64,000 nucleotides of DNA from Phascolomyces articulosus (taxonomy: Eukaryota; Mucoromycota; Mucoromycetes; Mucorales; Lichtheimiaceae), in assembly GCA_025677815.1 (NCBI GenBank), contig JAIXMP010000006.1:868001-932000 (forward strand). The letters are read 5' to 3'. Below the pieces are notes generated by a model. That model was not told where the DNA came from. It did not search any database and saw only the letters and a list, made by a program, of their open reading frames with translations. A program made the translations under genes and the position numbers. This document shows positions 10,106 to 27,750 of this stretch, one piece after another (the first letter of the stretch is position 1; each line of letters begins with the position of its first letter).

Positions 10106-12914
10106 ATAATCTTTTGTTGTTTATTTTTCCTTTTCTTACTTCTCTCCCTTCCTTCATCCTTTTGCTTTTTTTCCCTCGTCCCTTAACAACAATAACAACA
10201 AAACTTATCCCTCATCTTTTTTATATTGAAACAAAAAGAACGGATATTGTTTTTTTTTCATACGTGACATTTGTTTTTCTATACGATACCGGTGAAAACG
10301 CTCAAAGGGGAGTGTTTTTATTTTTTATTTATTCATTTCTATGAAAAAAAAACTGAGTCGAGATGATGCATGGCATACCCGTTTGAAAGTTTCAACCATC
10401 CATATGTCTCTCTATTTCTATTCCAGTCCACGAATCAATTTATATTCATCACAGCTTTGAGAACGGCTTTCCTCCCTTTTTAAAAGAGGTGTAATAGAAC
10501 AACCACACAAATAGATAGAGCATAGGAGAAGGTAATCCAAAATGATGCTCCGAATACATTTTATCAAACAAGTAGTCAAATAAAGGAACGGTCGTGATAA
10601 AGATAGAGGAGAACGACTGATAATTAGCAAATGAATACACTATCGTACAAAGATACCTTTTAGCAAGAGCATTTCTTTCCAAATATGGTGCAAGAAATAT
10701 ACGGTCTTTATCCACCCTTTACAACTTTGATGCTGGGATAAGTAAATATTAATTAATCACTAAAAAGAAATCATGTCTTTGTAATACGTAAATCTTCATT
10801 GTTGTCGATGAAAAGCTTTCTATCAGTATGCAAAACACGAAGCCTCTAATTATAACTCTAGGGATAGTTAATGCTATGTAAATTGACATAAAACCTGTTT
10901 ATTTTTCTTCATTTCTACCTATTAATAGTAACTGGTGATTAACCAATGAAGGTATTCTTAATTTCCATTCATACTTAAAAAATAACGTACGTACTCACCA
11001 ATCAATAACAGTAAGTTCATGGTCCTCTATTGCAATTTTTATAATATATAATGAACCCACGTCGACTAAACGTGATGAAATGTATGTATTAGTTATCAAA
11101 AAAAATGCGTATCGGCATAGTAAGTGATATATAATTATGGTATGATGCTATTTAAAAAGTTGTGATGCTTGGTCTTTATAAAAGAATAATAAAAATAAAA
11201 CGTAAAGAAGATGAGTAAACACAACTTACTTCTTTGCTCTTCCAAATCTAATTTATGCCTCTTCCCTCATATCTCCGCCACTAATATTATTTTATGTAGA
11301 TATAATCAATAGTTGTAAGGAGAGAGGCGTAAAAAGGTTAAATTGCTTTTTTTTTGGGCATGGCAGATTTGATAAGATAGGTGGCATGGGTTAATTGTAT
11401 AGCAAACATAGTCAATGCTTCTGATAATGTCACTAAAATTAAGTAGTAATAATTTATTACATTTTAGAAGCGATATAGTTTTGTACGTAGAATAAAAGTT
11501 GTCAATTAAATAAAAAGTAATAAAACGATAAGCCTTTTGAAGTACGATTTATTTAAATCGAAGATAAATTCAAAGATAAAATCCTACTGTTCTATTCAAT
11601 ATACATCTTGGTCTACTTATATGATTTGATTTCTCATAGTTTATATCTGAGTGTATTATCAATATATATACCAGAAAAATAGATTTGTTGCCATGTAGTA
11701 GTAAAACTTACATATTTATCTATTGTCATTGTGGACGACACATATTCTTAAAGTATCAATGTATTTTTTATTATTCATATTACGTCATAATACAAAGGTC
11801 CCTTTTCATTTGGCTTTCTAATAGCTGAATGAACATATACATTGTTTGTATCTAAGTCTAGCATAAATAACAAAGACTCTTACAACAAAGGCCATATTCT
11901 CATTAAGTTCTTTATTGACGAAGTTTCGTTATTGGATTTAAGCAATGGACAGGATTATAATGGTCCATTTTCAGTGTTTTGACAACACTGCATTTAAAAA
12001 GTATAAACTTGGGTAGGATACACAATAATAACAAAATCTTTGTCTGTTGCATAATAACTGCTGAACCAAATGTATTCCACTTTATTGATCCTTCTCTTTT
12101 TTCCCTTAATCAAGTTAAAAAATAATACAAATACCCAGCACAAGCTGCTGTCTTTATATTAACGTTCACAAATGCTCATCAGATGAATTACAGTATGAAT
12201 TATAAAGAAGTATCGGGTATAAGATGGTTAGTTATGTTTTTTTTGGCGGTTTTAGAGTTTAGGCTTAGAATATTATTGTTTTGTGTAATCGTGTTTCTGT
12301 ATTGCACAAAAACGTGGAGCTGGGCTTTTCCTTTTGTTTATTCTAACAACCTTTTACGTTCTTTACATATCGATTCTTAGTCGTTCAGCAGCAGGGAAAC
12401 AAACATTCAACGGCATGATTAAAAGAATTCATTTATTCCAATTGATTTGATGAAAAAAAAGTAACAGGTAGTAAAAACTCCTTCTTTTCTTAACCGTCTG
12501 CATAAAAGCAAATAGTAGGCATTATCTATATATAATATTTTATCAATAGAATGCTCTTTAAAGTTTTGGCTTAGCTACTTGAAATATGTCACACAAGTTT
12601 TAGTGAGAAAAAGGTATATTTATAAAGCGTTATTTTTTTTAGTTCTTCTTTACTACATACTAAAAACACCATTTTCATTTTTCGTTTTCTATTTACCACT
12701 TCCATCACTACCCTTCATTTGATAGAGAATCCTTAAAAGAACGCATATTTACTACCATTAAAATCCATCATCACTGTATACTCTCTTGCAATTTTTCCAA
12801 TAGTACAATTCGTTTCTTTGTTATCTGTGAGTCAACAACTTTTTAATTTCTATTATCTACGATTATTATATTGAAACTAACTTGCCAAAATTATTTAATG
12901 TGATCATAGAAATA
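10106..12914. other. 2.8 kb gene-free AT-rich region
   Basis: After the NOT2 stop there is a 3' UTR-like stretch and then about 2.5 kb with no coding exon that I can support. Short open frames (for example minus strand near 10449-10715 and plus strand 12183-12380) are hydrophobic chance frames. A TATA-like run TATATTTATAAAG near 12613-12626 could serve the HET gene that follows. Confidence 0.55.
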
Positions 12915-14601
12915 ATGTATATTACCTACGAGATCGCACAATACTCTGGTCTTAACCGCAAAAGGAGTACATACGTTAAACGTGTAAAACCACTCATAAC
13001 AATTCCCAATGATTTGCCCAAACCAGACTTTATGCCGACCAAACTTGTTCGTATTTCTGACATGAAAGTAGTCGATGGATCTCAAGTGAACGAAGGTTAC
13101 TGTGCATTATCGTATTCATGGAATCAATCTGGAGATATAGTACTTGATGAAAAAACTGGAAAATACGTACGAATTGATGAAGGCAAACACGAGATTATTT
13201 CTTATGACGACATTTATCCTGATAAGATTATTCCAAAATATACGACATTTCTATACCCTTTTGGTGATAATACAAGCAAAAAAAAAATTGAAAAAGATAT
13301 ACAAAGTTTTCAAGATTATGGACTATTATTATTATTACTTTACAAAAACAGTTCAATACGTCAAATTTGAAGTCATTATTCAGCAAATATGTCAACAATT
13401 CAACATCAAATATGTATGGTACGATCAATTATGCATCAATCAAGACGATAAAGAAGAAAAGTACCGTGAAATACGTAACATGCATCAAATATACGAAAAT
13501 GCTTATTGTACCGTTGCACTTGTACCTGATTTCTCTCCTAAAAGCTATTTACATGCAGCCAGACAGCAATATTTCAAACGTTTATGGACTTTAGAAGAAG
13601 CAATAAAGTCGAAAAGACTATTATTTGTCGGAAGAGATATACATATATGGGGAGATGATACACCCAGTCATATGCGTCATTTAACAAAACCATTTTCTGA
13701 AATAAACGTTTCGCAAATTCTATTCTATGCACATCGACGGGCAAGCACCAAAGACCACGACCGTGTTTTTGCTCTCATTCAACTTTTTCCAGAATTTATC
13801 AACAAAATAAACATTGATTACAATCAAAAATTAGAAGACTTAATGATTCAATTTTATGGTCTCTTAGCAAAAAAAGACATTAGAATTTTATGCTTTAAAC
13901 ATAATCGTTATTATAAATCAACAATCCAAGAATACAAGTTTTTGCCATCATGGACCGGTGTTAATGGTGAGCACATTATATTTGATACGACGACCTCATT
14001 TCAAAATTACGATATAAATGGAAAAACCATGGATGTTACAGCAGCTTATGTTACAAACAACCAAACCATCGGTGATGGCACTTTCACTCTACGAGAAGAA
14101 GATATACCAACAATTCCTGACGATATCGCTTATGGTCGTGATAAACGAAATTATCGTTTGTGCATATTTGTTCAACTATCTGAAGCAAATGAAACGAAAA
14201 GAATTTTATTGGATAAACATGATGAGTATTGGGGTTTTTTTCGAAAACCATTTTTCGATCAAACCTCTAGAAAGCTTCAACAATTATCAAGATTCATGAA
14301 GATAAGAAAGGAAAACTTGTGCTGGTGTAACGGAGGAAGTAATGATTATCGAATGGCTGCAAGGATTGATTTTGATGATTTAACAGACAGTTTGGATGAC
14401 CCTTCTGCACAACATTTCATCCTATCTGAAGTTTCGTTTGAAGCTTCAGATGTTAGACTTATAAATAAATATTATTCCTATCCCGTATTAAAAAAAATCC
14501 AAGGAGAAGAATATTATAAAGCTATTGGATGTTGTAAAATTGAAAATGGAGATTTTTTCTCTGACTGTAATTTAAACAAAAAAACATTCTTGATTCAATA
14601 A
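12915..14601 (+). CDS. HET-domain protein (heterokaryon incompatibility family)
   Basis: The HET signature is plain: EGYCALSYSW near residue 65, KYVWYDQLCINQDDKEEK, then EIRNMHQIYENAYCTVALV, RLWTLEEAI and SWTGVNGEH. HET domains trigger cell death after fusion of unlike hyphae in ascomycetes; in this lineage the role is unknown. First in-frame ATG is at 12915. The reading frame changes between FLYPFG and TVQYVKFEVII: the first part is read in one frame to about 13263 and the rest in another to the stop at 14601. A 43-nt GT-AG intron (13264-13306, donor GTGATA) restores the frame; otherwise a one-base frameshift lies in the ATT repeat near 13325. With the intron the product has about 547 residues. 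A dead paralogue lies near 24.6-26.1 kb. Confidence 0.75.
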
Positions 14602-15250
14602 AAATAAGCGATTGATATAAATAATTTTACACAATTAAAATATCACAACTCAGAATACAGCGAAATAAATACTTTGCTGAATAAATCGATAATGAGGCTA
14701 ATAGGTTTAATGAATAATATTGTTTGTCAATATCTGGCGGGAGTCTTGATGAAAATCCTGATGATGAATTCGTTAGGAATAGTCGAGTTTTGAGCTAGCA
14801 TGCAAATATGTGGTATTATTTTTTTCTTTGAAACATAGATGGACTGATTCAACAAGCAACGTCAAAGACCAACTTTGCAGCACATCTGACTAACACAATG
14901 TCACAGCCAATATCAAGAATTTCCTAAGGCTTGTTCATCATTGTCATCATTTTAGACGTATTATAATTAAACAGGGAAGATAATTAAAAATCTAATGGTT
15001 ACAAATAGCATAGTATTACATAACATATCCCATTAGGTTTTTTCTTCTTCATTTTCTTCTTAAGGTAAACAAAGCAATATTTATTTGAATATTACGGAGT
15101 TCGGGTATGAAGAAGAATATTATATACAAACGAAGATTACCGCTTGACTGAATCAAACCGATTCATTCATATTTTCTTCATATCCATTGATTTGATGATG
15201 TTCTACAGTACACAATAGGTACTATTTTTGAAGTAGAACCTATCCGAAAT
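14602..15250. other. Intergenic after the HET gene
   Basis: About 650 nt of AT-rich sequence without a supported gene. A long pyrimidine tract (CTCCTCTTTCTCTC) begins just after it. Confidence 0.5.
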
Positions 15251-15705
15251 ATGTGTGGTGTCTTTTCGTTCAATAGGCTACTCATTACGCTCCTCTTTCT
15301 CTCTTATTCCGCTCGTTACTCATATGTGTCTCTCCCATCCCGCTCAATTCTCTCTCTCTCTTTTTTTTCCTGGCAGGTATGTATGTAAAGTACGGATTTT
15401 GACTTCATTTATAAAAAAAATGTTGTTTATGATTTTATTGATAAATTAATTCATTCTTTTCTATAACTTCCTTTTATATATCCTTCTCAAGTACCAAGAG
15501 AGGGTTATAAGAACATGGATCCATTGGGTCATGTATTGGTTGAGGGAGTCACGCTGTGCGCGGGTAAGTTATTAGATCCTTTGTATTCTAAATAGATGTT
15601 CTATACATATTGAAACATTTCTCATTATTTTTTTAGGTGGGCGGCAGTTGTCCAAACACTCATGAGTCGGAATGTAAACAAATCCTGTCCTGTAAGCTTA
15701 AGTGA
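15251..15705 (+). CDS. Possible small secreted protein, three exons
   Basis: Exons 15251-15376, 15492-15563 and 15637-15705 join in phase 0 with good splice sites (CAG/GTATGT, CGG/GTAAGT, TTTTAG acceptor) to give 88 residues. The start is hydrophobic (FNRLLITLLFLSYSA), like a signal peptide; the end holds four cysteines (CARVGGSC ... ESECKQILSC). No family is recognised. Against it, exon 1 overlaps a polypyrimidine tract of the sort found in fungal promoters, and part of exon 2 is also open in another frame (MDPLGHVLVEGVTLCAG). It could instead be 5' leader sequence of the pantothenate gene downstream. Confidence 0.3.
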
Positions 15706-15966
15706 AAAACCGGCAATCAGGTCCACGCATCATAGTTTTACCGATAAGATCTAAGCTCATGGCAGCTACATAATTGATATTTTAATCTCTTGTTTCACAA
15801 AAAATAAGAACTAGACATATACACTTCCAACTTTTTTTTTTGCTGATTAGAGATCATGAATAACCGTAAATTTGAACTTTTTTTTATTTCATGAATAAAA
15901 AAGAGATCCATTAAATTCCAATATTTATTAACATAGGCCACTTATCTATTTTTCTTCTTTTATTAG

Positions 15967-17091
15967 TTCGGATCCCCCCTGGCATTCGAGTTTTCAACTC
16001 AATTAAAGATTTCCGACAATGGCGACGTCAAATTCTCCTCGATCGTCAAACTCTTGGTTATGTCCCTACTATGGGTGCTCTTCATCGTGGTCACCTTGCC
16101 TTGGTATCCGAAGCCAAGAAAGCCTGTGACCATGTGGCATTAACAATTTTTGTCAACCCAGCTCAATTTGCCCCTAATGAAGATTTGGGTACTTATCCTC
16201 GTACGTTGCAAGCAGACTTGGATGCCTTGGCACAACATTTTGATCGAGCTACTGTATTGGTCCCACAAGTAGCAGAGATGTATCCTTCGGGCATTGAACC
16301 TGATGTAACCAAACAAGTGGGTCCGTTTGTTGAAGTCAAGGGATTTTCACATCAATTGGAAGGTACCACACGTCCTCATTTCTTCCGTGGTGTAGCTACA
16401 GTAGTTAGCAAGTTTTTGAATATTGTAAGTTTTTGAATAATTAAGATTAGATTAATTATATTTGTGTATCCGTTGTGATGAATTAAACTTTTTTTCATGT
16501 AGGTGGAGCCTGAACAAGTTTACTTTGGCCAAAAGGATGGTAAGGAGATCTTTTTTTACTGCTGACAAGAGGAATTGGATAAGAGGATTGTGTAGATGAG
16601 AGAAAAAGGGAAAAGGAGGGTTATGTTTTTCTCTTATTAAAAATATGCTTTATTACATACAATTAGTACAACAATGTGTTGTTATCCAGCGCATGATCCG
16701 TGACATGCATTTTAATGTTCATATGAACATTTGTCCTACTGTCAGAGAATCGGATGGTCTTGCCATGTCATCAAGAAACACTTATTTAACACCCATTCAA
16801 CGTAAATATGCCTTGGTATTATACAATGCCTTGAAACTCATGCAAGAAATGTATGAAAATACAACCAAACATGCTCCGACTTTAGTGGCAGCAGCCACTG
16901 AATTGGTAAACAAGACACAACAAGAAGCACAAGCTGAATGTGAGATCAAGTTGGATTATATAAGTATTGCTTCACCATCTACGCTTAATGAAGTCACGGA
17001 TGATATTAAGGATGGTTGTATTATGAGTGGTGCTGTTTATGTTGGCAAAACTCGACTTATAGACAATTTGATGCTCGATGTAAAATTATAG
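15967..17091 (+). CDS. PAN6: Pantoate-beta-alanine ligase (pantothenate synthetase)
   Basis: The enzyme joins pantoate and beta-alanine, using ATP, to form pantothenate (vitamin B5), the precursor of coenzyme A. Exons seen: 15967-16424, 16503-16539 and 16667-17091. Motifs: YVPTMGALHRGH (HxGH nucleotide-binding site), TIFVNPAQFAPNED, LEGTTRPHFFRGVATVV (pantoate site), FGQKD, VIQRMIRD and the KMSKS-like AMSSRNTYL. The C-terminal domain ends with VYVGKTRLIDN. The exon at 15967 begins right after a TTTTATTAG acceptor in phase 1, so a short first exon with the start codon lies upstream. Candidates are ATG 15857 (MNN, GTAAAT donor) or ATG 15514; I could not decide. The gene is convergent with UBP15. 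Confidence 0.92.
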
Positions 17092-17388
17092 AAAATAAAC
17101 ATTTGTTTGGGATACCATGGATATCAAATATATATGTTTATGTATATATATTTAAATAGATAAAGAAAGTTTGTTTGTTTGTTTTTTTTTGTTGTTGTCG
17201 TTGTTGCGCATTTTGCATGAAGGAGAAGAAAGGAGAGAGGGAAAAAAAAGAAGAAAAGTATATATATAAAAGACAGACTTATGACTAGAAGAAGAATGGA
17301 GAAAAAAGAAAAATTGAGGAATGGGGAGGTGGATAAAGATGGATAATATAACTTTTTTGTTTTTTTTTTGGATGGTTTTTTTTTATAT

Positions 17389-22716
<5,328 letters not shown>

Positions 22717-24554
22717 ATCGGACAAGTCGGCTGCTGGAGGAGTCACGACAGAGAAGGAATCAGAAGAAGCAGCAGAACGAAAAGGATTACGTTTGGGAAA
22801 AAGGTTATTGAAGAACGTTTTGAAAACTTAAAAAGTTGGAAAAAGGGAAAAAAAAATAAGGGAGTTGTTATTAATTTTTTTTGTTCAAAAAAGTTGGTTT
22901 AATAAGAATGAAGGAAACAAGGTTCTTTTATTATTGTTGTTTTATTCAATGGTGTAAAAAGAAAAAAACAAAACAAGAAGAAGAAAAGAATAACAAGTTT
23001 CTTTTTTTTTTAGTGAGAAAAATATAAAAGAAAAGGTGTGTGAAGTTACGTGCTTTATTTTATTTTCTTATGCGTTGCGTAGCTATTTTCACTTTTTGCT
23101 TGAACCACTTTTTAGGAGTCCGCCAAAACAAAAAAAAAAGCAATCCTATGTTACTGAAATGTTTGAAATAATATTATTTTTTTTTAATAAGGAGGGGAGA
23201 GTCTAACAAAGAAGTAAGAGTAGATAGAACTTGGAAAAAGAAGGTACTATCTAGCAAGCGATATAGAATAGATCGATTCTTAACCAAAGATACGGTTTTT
23301 TTTTTCATTTGCTTGTCGGCATGAATAGTTGACGGTTGTTATTTTTCAATGTACTAAAATAGTTAAACACCCACACGCACGCACATCATCTGAGTAAATT
23401 ATTTCTGTTGCTATAAACTTATTGTCTATTATTTTTTTTGGATTCTAGGTCTCCATAAACAAAAAATCGCTATACTTCTCTTATAATACCAGTATGATAT
23501 GTTATCAATAGTTAGTATTATTGTTTCTATAACGATCAATATATACGCTGAATTCCACTCAGAAACCGGATTTACTATAGATTACATAACAAGAATATAT
23601 TTTGTTTTAACGAATTGCCTTTTTGTTGCTGTTGGATTGAATACGTGTGATACATCTGTTACATATATTCACGGATATTCGTACTTTTATATTTGAATTA
23701 TCACGATGCAACAATCATAAATCTATATATGAACGATATAAGCAGATACATATTTTACCTAATAGCTACAACACAGGGTATTTGAATGTTCATAGCATAT
23801 CACGTAATAAGTAATCATTTATATACAAATAGATTCATGGATTATGATCGTTGAATTATGCTATTTGAGGTAATAATTCACCCACAATTATAGTCATAAG
23901 TAACTACACATAATAAACATTCATATTTATACAATATCATAAGTTTACAGGATAAATCTTATTACATTCACAATTATGATTCACGATGCCTATGAACGAA
24001 GCCCGCCTTTTCCGTCGCTTACTGGTGTAACGTTTTGTACGACATGCTTTAAATAGAGACACTTTGAAAAGTAGAATACAGAAAAATACAAATCTCTTCA
24101 ATTTTTATTACCGAAAACATTAATCATCCATTAAAATCATTAGAACCAAATATACATTATTCTTTAATAAACTATATAACTTGAAAAAGTATAAACCCAG
24201 GCACAGTAATAATAATAACTTACCAGTACGCAGCAACATATTATTATTTATCACTTATTACTATTACATTTTACTCATTGCCAAAATTTAGCGTCCAGTC
24301 TTTTAATTATTGTTGTTAGTCGTTATATTTTTTGTTATGATTATCATTCAAAATATACATTGTAAAAAAATTACTGCTTATTACTGACAACATGTATGTT
24401 ATTTGAAATAGAAAATGGCGTATACAGCATATGAAACAAGACAGTTCAGTAACTATAAAGAACAGAGAGAAATTAATAGTTATTATACTCTCGAGAATGG
24501 TACACAATGGAAATCAACCAATTCAGAAGGCATTCATTGATATCATCAACCACT
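22717..24554. other. Intergenic, AT-rich, 1.8 kb
   Basis: The first 300 nt must hold the UBP15 promoter. The rest has homopolymer runs and no frame that looks coding; a 65-codon frame at 23499 is hydrophobic and unsupported. Confidence 0.5.
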
Positions 24555-26100
24555 CAAGAAGCTTCCTACTTTACTGCTACCCAAACCAAAAGATTTCATA
24601 TCTGATCATCTCAAGTGTATATCTAACATGGCACATCATTTGAGATTTCGAAAGATATTCTGCATTATATTATTCATGCAATCAGTCAAGGGAAAGTCAT
24701 TCAACAAGAAGATAAAGACAGTGAAAGATACTAATGAGTGGATGAAAGAAAACATATAGAATTATATTTTCATCCAGGACGATACGGCGAAAACCAAGAG
24801 GTCGAAGACGAATTCAACATAAAGTTAAATTCATCCCATTTCAAGGTCATGTACAACACATCTATAAGGATTTTAATATAAAATATCTTTTGGTTTGATC
24901 AAATGTGTATTCATCAAGTCGGTCCCACAAGAAAAAAACAAATAAATAAAATACAACCATGCTTATCTTGATCCATGAATTCAGGACATTGGCCTATACA
25001 AACGATACTGAACTTTGGTTTTATTATGACGGATGATGGGAAGTATATATTGAAGTCTCAATGGATGAAAGGTATTTGGACATTGGAAGAATTCATTATG
25101 CCATCAAGAATGCTTATCGTTGACACAGTACTCACAAGTGGTGGTTTAGTATGGTGTATGCTTCCACTTTTCAAAAATATCAATTTGATTTTAGTGATAT
25201 CACCAATATTTTACATGCTGATACACACGCACTTAACCAGTACCTAGAAAATACAACCCAATATTTTCATTTGCCAAGATCATTTCTGAAATGATGGAAG
25301 AAATCACCATGTACTATGATCAGGTTATTGAAAAGCGAATGGCTCAATTTCATGGCATTGTAGCTAAAAAGGATATCAACATATTATGTTTTGAACCGTA
25401 CGATGATTACAAGTTCACGTGTAAAATACCATCCAACAACAACAATGCCACTAATGATCAAGAAGTTAATCAAGAACCGATAAAGAGATTTAACTTGCCA
25501 TCATGGACAGGTGTGAATTAGGAACATTCAGCAGGGTATAGTCTCAACACTTTTTTTTCTAAGATTATATTATCCAAGGACCGACTATGCAAGTGAGCAG
25601 GTTGAACGACCAAAAACATATGGAAGACAGCGACGATCCAGCTCTAACTTGAGATGACATCAAATATGACATTCCACCTGTTCCTCATGAAAAAGTACGA
25701 CAAGAAAATCGTACATTGAATTTTTACGTAGTTATCATTTTTATTCGATTCCTAGATTATGATAGTGAAAAAACACATCAACTTTATCTAATAGTCGAGC
25801 CAGATAGGCAAATACCAAATCGTTTTTGTCAAGGTTGCCATGAAAAAAGCTTTAGGAACTGTCGTATTTTTTTTCCACATTCAAAGAAGAATTTAAAATG
25901 GGTACCTACTTTCGGGATGAAGACTTGAAAACATCATGGTTTTCCTCCATATGAGTACACTCCACTGATCACTATATACAATACTTTCAGGAATACAGTT
26001 TTCACAAGAAATGATCAAGAATCTCCCAATTATAAATACTGTCGTTTTTTCAAGAAAGACCGGGGATGACCATCGGTTTGTGGCGAATTACGTAGTGAGA
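24555..26100 (+). pseudogene. HET-domain pseudogene
   Basis: Scattered pieces align in order with the intact HET gene at 12.9-14.6 kb: LLLPKPKDFISDHLKCISNM (24568 on), FNIKYLWFDQMCIHQV (about 24870), MKGIWTLEEFIMPSRMLIV (about 25063), MAQFHGIVAKKDINILCFEP (about 25339) and FNLPSWTGVN followed directly by a TAG stop (25519-25521). Further weak remnants run to about 26100. The pieces lie in different frames and are broken by stops, so the gene is dead. The middle of the domain keeps the WYDQLCINQ-like core in recognisable form. It points to an old duplication of the HET gene in this region. Confidence 0.8.
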
Positions 26101-27397
26101 TCCGATCCATTTTGCAGTGGGGTAGTTGAAAAACAAATATTTAAAATTTACTAGATGATTGACTATTATGATGTATTCTCTCTAAAGTTTATTGGTTTGC
26201 TTACGTGTATTAAGCAGTATAAGTAGACAGAACTACTCTTGATATTACTGTGTTATGACATATGACCACCTGCCATTTTCTGCTAGCAATCTACAGTTAC
26301 GTAAAAAACTAAAATATAAGCTTGTTTTTATTGTGATATAATTTCTGTTTGACTGTGTAACAACCATCCCCCAAGACCACTTTTGGTTGTAGTCAAAATT
26401 GTCATTATGTAAACAGTTCTACTCCATGACATCATATATTATATACGTATACTATTTCATTGTTTTCATCATTCAGCATATTGTAGATACTATTTATAGA
26501 GTGATACAGGTATATCCTATAAGAAATAAAAGAAAACGACATAATAATTTATGCATTTGTCATTTATAGATATAAAAAAAGAAAACATTGAATCAGGATG
26601 GTAACAAACTACGTATATTTAGTTTACAAATGAATGAATGGACCGGGGACACACTATTTACAATATTGAAGATTGAATAGGATCCACATTCATAATGTCA
26701 TAGTAAATAATAAATAAGGGAGACATTAAAAAGTGTGTTATCGAAAATCATCAAGTTTTTCAGCTGCATGTCTAATATATTGGAAAAGGCAATCTTCAAT
26801 TTATAAAATAAATAAATAAATAATAAAATTCCATTCTACTAAATATATTGAAATTCTTCCATGCTCAAGTGGATCGTGGGTGATGGTAATAATGCATAAA
26901 TCTAAGGTCTTTTTCTTCTTCCCCCCATTCATCCCCGTTCCGTTTTTTTTTACGCTTGAATTTTCCCTTTTATAGAAGGTTTTAATAAAAAAAGATATAC
27001 ACCTTCTTTTTTATGTCTTTATGAGAATGATGTTCACCACCATGAACAGATGGTCATTTTGAAGTTAGCATGGCCGTTGATGAAGAATCTATTTTTTTTT
27101 GAATTCTCTATCCCGCCACTTTTCTCGTTTCCATAGCAGGAGCAAAAAAAAAAGGGGAAGGTTGTGAAAAATGAATATATGTAATATTATTTTTTTCCAA
27201 CAGAACGATGGATCCTAACGATAAATGGTTCGTATACAGTGGAACATTCTCGTGTTATGACGCAAATCCTCCAAGAAAGAAGCACAAAAAAAAAACATTT
27301 AACATGTGCTTCAAAATTTTTTTCATTTATATTTTTTTAGTGTTTCTATCATTTATCATGATCCAAAAAGAACAACAAAAACAACGCCACTCATTAT

Positions 27398-27436
<39 letters not shown>

Positions 27437-27585
27437 TGCTGCAAAATAAAGCACCTGTCAATATGTAAACAGGTGATAAGTACATAGGCATCATTGTAAA
27501 ATATAATATAACTAAAACGGTTTTTTTTCTTCTTTTTCTTCTTCTTGTAAAAAGTTGTTATCATAAGCAAAATGCGCGATCTTAC
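26101..27585. other. Intergenic, AT-rich
   Basis: Mostly homopolymer-rich sequence. A plus-strand frame from ATG 27208 (MDPNDKWFVYSGTFSCYD) looks protein-like for about 25 residues and then runs into low complexity; I do not call it a gene. A (TTA)n run lies at 27402-27436. Confidence 0.45.
27402..27436. repeat. (TTA)n microsatellite
   Basis: About twelve TTA units in a row. Confidence 0.9.
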
Positions 27586-27750
27586 TGTTTCATCATCTGT
27601 GTAATATGTATGTTGAGGAAGCGAGTAACTATTAGTTATTTGGCTGGGTCTGTAAACATCATCATAAAATGTGGTGTACATAGGATTCAATCTATCAGTT
27701 TTTGGGCTTATTTGAACCATCTCTTTTTTTATGGCGGGGTATGGATGTTT
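27586..27750 (-). CDS. Orphan exon candidate
   Basis: On the minus strand a TTTATTAG acceptor at 27753-27751 is followed by exactly 55 open codons and a GTAAGA donor at 27585. The translation begins KHPYPAIKKEMVQ and contains NPMYTTFYDDVYRP; it is balanced in composition, unlike the surrounding AT-rich noise. A possible first exon with a hydrophobic start (MMMLLGSIILLSS, near 27915) lies upstream, and a possible last piece (DLRHNTRMFHCIRTIYR) near 27270, but neither junction is convincing. No family is recognised. Confidence 0.3.

Noticed and set aside
10449..10715. 88-codon minus-strand frame after NOT2
   Set aside because: Mixed hydrophobic composition, no splice context and no recognisable motif.
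12183..12380. 65-codon hydrophobic frame
   Set aside because: Typical of AT-rich noise; no promoter or homology clue.
23499..23696. 65-codon frame in the UBP15-HET spacer
   Set aside because: Isoleucine/tyrosine-rich chance frame in AT-rich DNA.
27208..27468. Frame starting MDPNDKWFVYSG
   Set aside because: Looks protein-like for 25 residues only and then becomes lysine, phenylalanine and tyrosine runs coded by homopolymers.
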